A stretch of 5,077 bases of DNA from an uncultured Oscillibacter sp. (GCA_905233795.1 CAJOFP010000079.1:1-5077); one strand, 5' to 3'; positions 1 through 5,077 are shown, numbered from the stretch's first letter. Notes: generated from the letters alone by a model not told the origin. Made by a program: numbers and translations.

Positions 1-24
1 TTGAGACGCTTTTTCCCGTTTTTG

Positions 25-67
25 CCCCCCTTATCAAAGGGGGGGGGCGGCGCAAGCCGCCGGGGGG
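25..67. repeat. Twin GC-rich hairpins, probable dispersed repeat element
   Basis: Two perfect inverted repeats lie side by side. The first is CCCCCCTT (25-32), loop ATCA (33-36), AAGGGGGG (37-44). The second is GGCGGC (46-51), loop GCAA (52-55, a GNRA-type tetraloop), GCCGCC (56-61), followed by six G (62-67). The C6 of the first arm could pair either with the G run at 39-44 or with the last G6, so two folds compete. The element lies downstream of the minus-strand gene ending at 119. No T-run follows it on either strand, so an intrinsic terminator is unlikely. I infer a short palindromic intergenic repeat (REP/MITE-like). Copies elsewhere in the genome cannot be seen from here. Confidence 0.5.
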
Positions 68-118
68 ATTCAATTAAGTTAATGACATTAGTTTCAACCC
101 TTGATTTGAATATTTATT

Positions 119-1837
119 TTATTTCTCAAACAAATCCCGCATAATCACCGGGAACGGTTCGGGTTTGCAATATAAATTGCCCTGTAAGCCGTTAATATCA
201 AATCGCTTGAGAATATCTCTCATGCCCGGCGTCTCCACGCCTTTCACACAGACACGGGCGCCGCGTATCGACGCCAGTTTCGATAAATAGCGCATAGTGT
301 CACGGTCAATCCGACTGCGTTCAATCTCGCCGACTAACTCACGGTCAAATTTGATATAATCCGCCGACAACTTTTTCAGGAAATTCACGGATTCAAAGCC
401 CGTCCCGAAATCGTCTATAATAATCCGTATGCCGTAACTGTGCAGGGCGTCCACGATAGATTTTAATTTATCCAGTTCTAACAATCTACAGCCTTTTGTG
501 ATTTCAATGCACAGATTTTCAGCCGGAAATCCGCTTTCGTCTAAAATCCGCGTCAGACTGTCTATAAAATACTCGTCCTCTAACTGCGCGGAAGATATAT
601 TCACAGACATCGACAAATCCGGCGCCTTTTTCAGAAATTCTAAGCCGTCCCGCGTGACTTGCTTTAATATCCATTCAGATAACTCTTCAAATACAAAATC
701 TTTCTCTAAAATGGGTATAAATTCCATCGGCTCCACTTCGCCGTATGGCTCCCCGCGCCAACGAATCAACGCTTCCATTCCCACGGGCTTCTCGGAAGTC
801 GAACTCACTACAGGCTGATAATCGACATAAAAGCCCTTACAGCCTTCTATAATGCAATCCCGAATCGTATTGACCATTTCAAGCGATTCCCGGATATTAT
901 AATTAATACTGCCGTTAAAATCCACCAATTCGCCGTTGCGCTTCTGTTTCGATTCTCGATACGCGTAATTTAAACAAGAATAAACCGTATCGGCGCTCAT
1001 GGGCGCGCCGCTTTCTATAGATATTAAGCCGCCGTTCGCCGACAAAATCGTCCGTATCCCGTCCACACGGATTCCGCGCTGCATTTTCATCCGTATCGCG
1101 TCATATACGGCGGCGACTTCCTCTTTAGATAAATCCACCGTCAAGACCGCGAATGTCGGGCCGTCCATTCGATATACATACCCACGCGATCCGATTGTCT
1201 CCTGTATCAAAAACGCCGTTTCCTGCAAGATTCTATTCCCGTAAGTATAACCATACGTCTGGTTAATATTCGCAAGTCCGCTGATTCCCGCCAATAAAAC
1301 CACGGCTTTTTGTTCGTCCTGATGAATCGCGTTTAAATCCTCAAAGAATCCGTATTTATTGCGCAATACCGTCACAGGGTCCGTGTTTTCCGTCAGTCCC
1401 TGATTGATTGTCATGCCGCCGACTAAACTGGGCTTTCCGTCCGCGTTGCGCAGGACCGCGCCGATCGCCCTGAATATGCCGTAACCGCCCGTTTTGATTT
1501 TTACTCGATAAGTAATATCATAAGTATGGGCGCCGCCGTCCAACAACGCCGTCATGACGTTCAAATAACGCTTTCTGTCCTCCGGGTGCAGATAATCCGC
1601 CCAATTCATCGCGCCGTTGGAGACATATTCGCCCGGCAACTGGAATAAATCCACAGCGACCGGCGAATAACGCGTGAAACCGCCATCAACGTGCATTAAA
1701 CTCACCAGATTCCCGCCCGCCAACATAGAAAACGCGTCGAAAACATCATCCAACATCTGTTTCTGTTTGGGGTCCATATTAATCTTTTCCGTATTGTCCA
1801 TATAAAAACTTTTCCATCCTTTCCGGGCGTATCCCAT
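119..1837 (-). CDS. PAS-GGDEF-EAL protein with degenerate GGDEF and altered EAL active site
   Basis: A 572-residue cytoplasmic protein of the c-di-GMP turnover/sensing superfamily, with no membrane segment or signal peptide seen. Domains in order: a PAS-like fold at about 42-148 (core around YLHPEDRKRYLNVM and the DITYRVKIKTGG strand), a GGDEF fold at about 150-308, and an EAL domain at about 320-568. The cyclase motif is replaced by DGPTF (225-229) and no RxxD inhibitory site precedes it, so cyclase activity is very unlikely. In the EAL domain E355 (EAL), R359, N413, E445, D475-D476, K496 and Q552 are present at family spacing, but K448 and K532 occupy two positions that are normally Glu (EITE and EGVE motifs). 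Phosphodiesterase activity is therefore doubtful, and a c-di-GMP or ligand-responsive regulatory role is inferred. The ATG at 1837 follows a GGAGGGA Shine-Dalgarno by 14 nt, a long gap. Met13 (ATG at 1801) is an alternative start, since the first 12 residues belong to no domain. The gene is divergent from the TIR gene. Confidence 0.93.
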   Translation of the reverse strand: MGYARKGWKSFYMDNTEKINMDPKQKQMLDDVFDAFSMLAGGNLVSLMHVDGGFTRYSPVAVDLFQLPGEYVSNGAMNWADYLHPEDRKRYLNVMTALLDGGAHTYDITYRVKIKTGGYGIFRAIGAVLRNADGKPSLVGGMTINQGLTENTDPVTVLRNKYGFFEDLNAIHQDEQKAVVLLAGISGLANINQTYGYTYGNRILQETAFLIQETIGSRGYVYRMDGPTFAVLTVDLSKEEVAAVYDAIRMKMQRGIRVDGIRTILSANGGLISIESGAPMSADTVYSCLNYAYRESKQKRNGELVDFNGSINYNIRESLEMVNTIRDCIIEGCKGFYVDYQPVVSSTSEKPVGMEALIRWRGEPYGEVEPMEFIPILEKDFVFEELSEWILKQVTRDGLEFLKKAPDLSMSVNISSAQLEDEYFIDSLTRILDESGFPAENLCIEITKGCRLLELDKLKSIVDALHSYGIRIIIDDFGTGFESVNFLKKLSADYIKFDRELVGEIERSRIDRDTMRYLSKLASIRGARVCVKGVETPGMRDILKRFDINGLQGNLYCKPEPFPVIMRDLFEK

Positions 1838-1855
1838 ATCCCCGGCGCGTATCCC
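1827..1855. repeat. Short direct repeat across the start codon
   Basis: The 9-mer GCGTATCCC occurs at 1827-1835 and again at 1847-1855, a 20-bp period, with weaker similarity in the flanking bases. One copy is inside the first codons of the PAS-GGDEF-EAL gene and the other overlaps its Shine-Dalgarno region. It reads as a small imperfect tandem duplication of the leader. It may explain the over-long spacing between ribosome binding site and ATG. Confidence 0.5.
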
Positions 1856-1863
1856 TCCGCGCC
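1844..1863 (-). promoter_or_regulatory. Leader hairpin presenting the Shine-Dalgarno in its loop
   Basis: On the minus strand the leader reads GGCGCG (1863-1858), an 8-nt loop GAGGGATA (1857-1850), then CGCGCC (1849-1844), a perfect 6-bp GC stem. The ribosome binding sequence GGAGGGA (1858-1852) falls almost wholly in the loop. The 3' arm lies between it and the ATG at 1837. Folding could bring the otherwise distant Shine-Dalgarno into position or restrict access. Pairing is seen directly; a regulatory effect is inference. Confidence 0.4.
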
Positions 1864-1910
1864 GAAATCAAGTAACGCAAATCACGCGATTATTTATTTA
1901 TTATATTATT

Positions 1911-1939
1911 ATTTTATCCCCTTATGAAACGCGTGTCAA
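1911..1939 (-). promoter_or_regulatory. Sigma-A promoter for the PAS-GGDEF-EAL gene
   Basis: Reading leftwards, a perfect -35 TTGACA (1939-1934), a 17-bp spacer and the -10 TAAAAT (1916-1911, one mismatch to TATAAT). Transcription would start near 1904, giving a leader of roughly 67 nt that contains the Shine-Dalgarno hairpin. The surrounding A/T-rich stretch (1890-1917) offers other possible -10 boxes, but this pair has ideal spacing. Confidence 0.65.
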
Positions 1940-1982
1940 GAAAAAAATCGTCGGACTTAACGCCGCGATTTGTTGACACACG
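1930..1982. promoter_or_regulatory. Nested dyad joining the two divergent -35 boxes, candidate operator
   Basis: Outer arms CGCGTGTCAA (1930-1939) and TTGACACACG (1973-1982) match as inverted repeats at 9 of 10 positions. They contain the two outward-facing -35 boxes. Inside lie AAATCG (1945-1950) plus CGG (1952-1954), complementary to CCG (1963-1965) plus CGATTT (1966-1971) with one bulged T. Two facing TTGACA boxes account for six bases of the outer symmetry. The extra CG bases and the inner arms go beyond that, suggesting an operator for a shared regulator or a cruciform-prone site. No known regulator motif was recognised. Confidence 0.4.
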
Positions 1983-2001
1983 TCGAAAAACGCGCTATTA
2001 T
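1973..2001 (+). promoter_or_regulatory. Sigma-A promoter for the TIR-Sel1 gene
   Basis: Perfect -35 TTGACA (1973-1978), a 17-bp spacer and -10 TATTAT (1996-2001, one mismatch to TATAAT). The start of transcription is expected near 2008, giving a leader of about 33 nt before the GTG at 2042. This is a strong housekeeping-type promoter by sequence. Confidence 0.75.
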
Positions 2002-2027
2002 ATTTTAAATCGCCAACGGACGAAAGC

Positions 2028-2033
2028 GGGGGA
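2028..2033 (+). promoter_or_regulatory. Weak ribosome binding site supporting a GTG start
   Basis: GGGGGA lies 8 nt before the GTG at 2042. It resembles GGAGG with one G-U wobble to the 16S tail. An in-frame TAA at 2006-2008 and no other start codon between it and 2042 fix the GTG as the only start that keeps the first TIR strand. Confidence 0.5.
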
Positions 2034-2041
2034 CGGCTTCT

Positions 2042-2758
2042 GTGGAAACGCGGGATTTTTTTATCAGCTACACAAGAGAAGATTTAAACTGGGCAAAACG
2101 GGTTGTTGAAATTCTCGAACGAAACGGGTATACGACATATTATCAGGAGCGGGACAGTTCTGGGAATTTTATTAGATGGATGAATAAGGCGGTCAAAGTA
2201 TCCCGGAATTTTATTATAATATGGTCAAAAGCGGCGAATGAATCTAATTTTTGCAAACGTGAGTGTGATATTGCGTCTAAAAGAGAAATTGAGGGGCATA
2301 TAAAATTATTTTTGCCCGTTTACATTGAGAACGCGCCGACAGATGATGTAATAGAGTTATATAACCATATCAATCTTTACGGCTTGAATCCGGTTGAAAC
2401 AGAAAAAAAATTGCTTTGGGGCGTCCGCAATGTTGAACCGTCAAAGCCCGCGCAAAAGCCCAACGATCAACCGTTAAAAGATGTACAAAAAATCGACGAA
2501 GGCACAAAATATTATAACATGGGCGAAAACAGCTATTACGCGCAAGATTACGAAAAAGCGCGGGAATATTGGGAACAGGCGGCGGAAAAGGGCAACGCTG
2601 ACGCGCTCTATAATCTGGGGATTTTATACGAACACGGCTTAGGCGTGGAACAGGATTACGACAAAGCGCGGGAATATTACGAAAAAGCCATAGCGACAGG
2701 TGATGAATATATAAAACAATTAGCGACAGACAATTTAAATCGTCTCCCCGAAAGTTAA
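2042..2758 (+). CDS. TIR domain protein with C-terminal Sel1-like repeats
   Basis: A 238-residue soluble protein. Residues 4-127 form a TIR domain: first strand RDFFISYTRED, the BB-loop region around 35-50 (QERDSSGNFIRWMNKAV), then SRNFIIIWSKA and the helix with FCKRE. E74 in that helix aligns with the catalytic glutamate of NAD-cleaving TIR domains, so NADase activity is possible. A polar linker (about 130-152, rich in P, K and Q) leads to a TPR/Sel1-type half repeat (about 154-185) and one clear 36-residue Sel1 repeat (186-221, ADALYNLGILYEHGLGV). Sel1 repeats usually mediate protein contacts. The GTG start is set by the promoter, the ribosome site and the TIR fold; the next Met (47) would remove the first strands. 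It is transcribed alone, divergent from the PAS-GGDEF-EAL gene. Bacterial TIR proteins serve phage defence (Thoeris-like) or signalling. No Thoeris partner is present here, so the role is unassigned. Confidence 0.92.
   Translation: METRDFFISYTREDLNWAKRVVEILERNGYTTYYQERDSSGNFIRWMNKAVKVSRNFIIIWSKAANESNFCKRECDIASKREIEGHIKLFLPVYIENAPTDDVIELYNHINLYGLNPVETEKKLLWGVRNVEPSKPAQKPNDQPLKDVQKIDEGTKYYNMGENSYYAQDYEKAREYWEQAAEKGNADALYNLGILYEHGLGVEQDYDKAREYYEKAIATGDEYIKQLATDNLNRLPES
2546..2678 (+). repeat. 108-bp-period internal repeat in the Sel1 region
   Basis: The 25-bp segments 2546-2570 and 2654-2678 are identical at 24 positions (one A/C difference) and lie exactly 108 bp apart, which is 36 codons, the length of a Sel1 unit. 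Both encode DY(E/D)KAREY. Nucleotide-level identity, not just protein similarity, suggests a fairly recent unit duplication or gene conversion. Confidence 0.75.
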
Positions 2759-2761
2759 AGC

Positions 2762-2797
2762 GCGGATAGAGATTATTTATCCCGCAAGGCTTTTTTT
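2762..2797 (+). terminator. Possible weak terminator of the TIR-Sel1 gene
   Basis: GCGGATA (2762-2768) can pair with TATCCCGC (2778-2785) if one C is bulged, with a 9-nt loop. A run of seven T follows at 2791-2797 after a 5-nt gap. It begins three bases after the TIR-Sel1 stop and runs into the 3' end of the convergent gene. The bulge and the gap make it non-ideal. Confidence 0.35.
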
Positions 2798-5077
2798 ATC
2801 GCCGTTCGGATTGTTTCTGTACGTTCCGGGCGGTTGATAGACTGTAACGCCTGTTGAATCTGGATTTGCGCCTGTTCCATTTCCTGTCGGAACATCGAAG
2901 CCGATATGCGCAAAGCCCCGTGACCCAAAATAATTAACTGTTCCGGTCCGTCGGATGTCGCAACGCGTACATGATGATGTTTCCCCAATTCATAAGAGGC
3001 GCGTTCAATATAAGTATCCGCGGTTTCCGCCTCTTTCGTGTAGACGACGTGAATATTGTGATATTTTTCGTGTGAACCGGGATTGTTTTTGACTTTGTAG
3101 GCGTCGAAAACGGCGATGGTCTCACATCCCCGCGCCGCCTGATATTCACAAAGCAAGTCACACAACGCAATACGGGCGGCGTCCAGACTTTCACGGGCGA
3201 TCGCTTTTAAATCCTCCCACGCGAAAATAATATTGTAGCCGTCTATTAATAAATATTCCGGGCCGGATACGCTTTTCCGCGTATTCGGTTTATTTTCTTT
3301 ATTCGCTTTATTTTCCGTCTGATTGATTATTTTTTCGGGTTCGCGTTTTTGTATGTCACGCGGGTCGCGCCGTTGTTTGACAGGTCCGTAAGTGCGTTCA
3401 AAAATCGCTTTTAACTCTTTGTCCCGCTGTATAGATATGTCGTAATTATAATTATAATTATAATTGGGGTTCGCGTTTTTCGCGTTTGGGTTCGCGCCGG
3501 GATTGGGATTAGAATTAAAATTATAATCGGGATTGGGATTAGAATCTAAATCTAAATCGGAATTAAAATGAAAATCGGCGGCGGTGTGCGCCATTTCCGG
3601 GACTTCATACCACGGGATATAAATCCCCGCTCCGTGCGAACAGAAAACAGAGCCGGACGGATTATTTATATCATGTTCGGCTTGATAATCGAATTGCGTT
3701 AAAATTTCTTCGGGATTCGGACAGGGTCTGTAACCGTCGGCTTCCAGTTCCAGACTGCCCCTGCCTTTCGTATAAGATCGAATTTCGGCGGCGTAATCGC
3801 GTAAGAACGCGACCGGAGCGGCGCCGGTCAAAATCATACGATTTTCACTGTCCGTCTCAGGCGGTTGGATTTCGCCGCCGAAGCGTTTTAAATCCGTCAT
3901 AGCGCGTCCCATTGATTCAGACGGGAGTTCCAGTCGAAACGCGTACCACGGTTCTAATAAAATATTTCGCGCCGACATCAAACCCTGACGGACGGCGCGA
4001 TAAGTCGCCTCCCGGAAATCGCCGCCCTCGGTATGCTTTTCACTCGCTTTGCCGTCTAAAATCGTAATACGCATATCCGTAACGGGCGAACCGGTCAAAA
4101 CGCCGACGTGTTCTTTTTCCGCCAAATGGGTAAAGATTAATCTCTGCCAATGCGCCGCCAATCTGTCAGTCGGACAGGCGGTTGAAAAGATTAATCCTGA
4201 ACCGGGCGGCAAGGGTTCTAATAACAATCTTACTTCGGCGTAATGGCGCAACGGCTCAAAGTGTCCGATTCCCTCACAAGGCGCGGCGATTGTCTCACGA
4301 TAGGCGATCACGCCCGGACCGAAAGAAATATAATTTAATTTATATCTATCCTGTAAAATCCGTTTCAATATTTCCAACTGCATATCGCCCATCAATCGGA
4401 CTTGAATCAATCGCGCTTGCGATTGCGCTTGATTATCCGTTACCCAGCGAATTTTTAATTGCGGCTCTTCCTCTTCCAGATTTTTTAAAATATCAAAGAC
4501 TTCACGCGGGTTTTTATCTTCCGGGATAATAATCTGATAAGACAAAGGCGGTTCCAGAATCGGTTTCGCGCCGCCGGATTCAAATCCCAGACCGCTTCCG
4601 GCGCGTGTGTGATATAAACCTGTGACGGCGCAGACAGTACCCGCCGACACTTCCGCCGCCGTCTGATATTTCACGCCGGAATATAATCTGATTTGTTCGA
4701 TTTTTTCTGTTATTTCACTTTTCTCGCTTTTTTCGCTTTTATTTCGCTCCGTCTGATTCAATTTGCCCGCGTTTTCCCCGATTAAATTATTTAAATTATT
4801 ATTTAAATTATTATTTAAATTAAAATTTGACAATAAATCAGGCTTGACGGATACCGGCATTTTAGCGTGTAATATTCCGCCCGTGACTTTTAACCATGTT
4901 AATCTGTTGCCGCGTTCGTCCCGTGTGATTTTGAATACCCGCGCCCCGAATTTTTCGGGATAGTCCGGCGACGGCGCGTATAAATTTAATAAATTTAACA
5001 ACGCGTCCACGCCGTCAATTTTTAACGCCGATCCGAATACGCACGGGAATAATTTTCGCTTCGCTATTAAATCCTGA
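2773..5077 (-). CDS. TetM/EF-G-like ribosomal GTPase fused to NYN nuclease-like domain (5' end missing)
   Basis: 767 residues are visible in an open frame that runs off the right edge. The first ones (RKLFPCVFGSALKIDGV) are the end of the G domain, so the GTG at 5010 is internal and the true start, P-loop and switch regions are outside. In visible numbering: domain II 40-172, interrupted by an Asn/Ser/Lys-rich insert (79-123); domain III 175-255; domain IV 270-385; domain V 386-450 (PSESMGRAMTDLKRFGG, YTKGRGSLE); a conserved NNPSGSVFCSHGAGIYIPWYE block (472-491, given here as two parts NNPSGSVFC and SHGAGIYIPW); an Asn-rich linker 500-548; and a YacP-type NYN domain 606-735 with acidic residues D612, D658, E684/D687 and D709. 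TetM-type proteins remove tetracycline from ribosomes, but the domain IV tip YSPVS is replaced by SEKHT (345-349), so resistance is uncertain. The NYN domain suggests an RNA-directed role. Convergent with the TIR gene. Confidence 0.9.
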   Translation of the reverse strand, partial: QDLIAKRKLFPCVFGSALKIDGVDALLNLLNLYAPSPDYPEKFGARVFKITRDERGNRLTWLKVTGGILHAKMPVSVKPDLLSNFNLNNNLNNNLNNLIGENAGKLNQTERNKSEKSEKSEITEKIEQIRLYSGVKYQTAAEVSAGTVCAVTGLYHTRAGSGLGFESGGAKPILEPPLSYQIIIPEDKNPREVFDILKNLEEEEPQLKIRWVTDNQAQSQARLIQVRLMGDMQLEILKRILQDRYKLNYISFGPGVIAYRETIAAPCEGIGHFEPLRHYAEVRLLLEPLPPGSGLIFSTACPTDRLAAHWQRLIFTHLAEKEHVGVLTGSPVTDMRITILDGKASEKHTEGGDFREATYRAVRQGLMSARNILLEPWYAFRLELPSESMGRAMTDLKRFGGEIQPPETDSENRMILTGAAPVAFLRDYAAEIRSYTKGRGSLELEADGYRPCPNPEEILTQFDYQAEHDINNPSGSVFCSHGAGIYIPWYEVPEMAHTAADFHFNSDLDLDSNPNPDYNFNSNPNPGANPNAKNANPNYNYNYNYDISIQRDKELKAIFERTYGPVKQRRDPRDIQKREPEKIINQTENKANKENKPNTRKSVSGPEYLLIDGYNIIFAWEDLKAIARESLDAARIALCDLLCEYQAARGCETIAVFDAYKVKNNPGSHEKYHNIHVVYTKEAETADTYIERASYELGKHHHVRVATSDGPEQLIILGHGALRISASMFRQEMEQAQIQIQQALQSINRPERTETIRTAIKKALRDK
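3443..3574. repeat. Simple-sequence repeats encoding the Asn-rich linker
   Basis: Nearly four copies of the hexamer TAATTA run from 3443 to 3465 and encode the NYNYNYNY tract. Two identical 18-bp copies of CGGGATTGGGATTAGAAT lie at 3498-3515 and 3528-3545, and CTAAAT is doubled at about 3546-3557. Translated on the minus strand this gives N/P/D/Y/F-rich residues around 500-545 of the visible GTPase-NYN protein. All units keep the reading frame. The tract sits between the EF-G-like body and the NYN domain and is probably a disordered tether. Confidence 0.8.
4708..4842. repeat. Repeat-encoded insert in domain II of the GTPase
   Basis: The 12-bp unit TTTAAATTATTA occurs at 4790-4801 and 4802-4813, with a degenerate third copy at 4814-4825. 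It encodes an Asn-Asn-Leu-Asn type pattern. A second motif, TCGCTTTT-like at about 4718-4747, encodes KSEKSEKSE. The whole insert is about 45 residues, lies between the strand ending VSVKP and the conserved EKIEQIRLYSG, and replaces what is a short loop in relatives I know. It is low complexity and presumably disordered. Confidence 0.75.

Noticed and set aside
25..67. Intrinsic terminator for the PAS-GGDEF-EAL gene
   Set aside because: No T-run follows the stems on the minus strand (the next bases read CAAAAACGGG), so a repeat element explains it better.
498..1244. Plus-strand reading frames opposite the PAS-GGDEF-EAL gene (498-818 and 999-1244)
   Set aside because: Both are antisense to conserved EAL and GGDEF coding sequence, lack ribosome sites, and encode nothing recognisable.
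1924..2109. ATG-initiated plus-strand reading frame overlapping the TIR start
   Set aside because: It begins upstream of the mapped promoter, covers both -35/-10 boxes, and reads into the TIR gene out of frame with no recognisable protein.
3498..3545. Direct repeats as a possible CRISPR array
   Set aside because: Only two 18-bp copies with a 12-bp gap, in frame inside a coding sequence; this is protein low complexity.
4049..4963. Plus-strand reading frames opposite the GTPase gene, including one with FKLLFKLL-type repeats
   Set aside because: They are antisense to conserved domain coding sequence. The FKLL pattern is only the reverse reading of the 12-bp Asn/Leu repeat.
5008..5010. GTG as the start codon of the GTPase-NYN gene
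   Set aside because: The frame stays open to the window edge and the 22 codons upstream encode conserved G-domain sequence (KLFPCVFGSALKIDG), so the GTG is internal.
2773..5077. Naming the gene tet(M), tet(O) or tet(W)
   Set aside because: The C-terminal NYN domain and the changed domain IV tip separate it from these genes, and the G domain is not visible.

Overview
The window looks like chromosomal DNA of a Firmicute, most likely a Clostridia/Lachnospiraceae-type anaerobe. Three things point there: near-consensus sigma-A promoters (TTGACA, 17-bp spacer, TATTAT or TAAAAT); a TetM-like ribosomal-protection GTPase fused to a C-terminal YacP-type NYN domain, an architecture I know from Lachnospiraceae and relatives; and a multidomain PAS-GGDEF-EAL protein of clostridial style. 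Composition is mixed: AAT/TTA-rich stretches alternate with GCG/CGC-rich codons. I cannot name the genus.

Layout. Positions 1-118 are non-coding and hold two adjacent perfect GC-rich hairpins (25-61), which look like a dispersed repeat element. On the minus strand, 119-1837 encodes a PAS-GGDEF-EAL protein. The gap 1838-2041 is a compact divergent control region: two sigma-A promoters fire outward, their -35 boxes form the arms of a dyad, and the minus-strand leader has a small hairpin that presents the Shine-Dalgarno sequence in its loop. On the plus strand, 2042-2758 encodes a TIR domain joined to Sel1-like repeats. It ends 14 bp from the stop of the convergent minus-strand gene 2773-5077. 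That gene is the 3' part of an EF-G/TetM-like GTPase-NYN fusion, and its G domain and start lie beyond the right edge.

How the genes relate. They do not form one operon. The PAS-GGDEF-EAL and TIR-Sel1 genes share a divergent promoter region and might be co-controlled there, but no known system joins them. Two observations stand out. First, the c-di-GMP protein has lost its GGDEF motif (DGPTF instead), and its EAL domain keeps the family's residue spacing while carrying lysine at two normally conserved glutamates. This suggests a receptor or regulator rather than an enzyme. Second, the GTPase-NYN protein carries two Asn-rich, DNA-repeat-encoded insertions: one in a domain II loop and one in the linker before the nuclease-like domain. 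Its domain IV loop lacks the YSPVS-type tip of true tetracycline-resistance proteins. The TIR-Sel1 protein keeps its putative NADase glutamate and is a candidate defence or signalling gene, but no partner is visible here.
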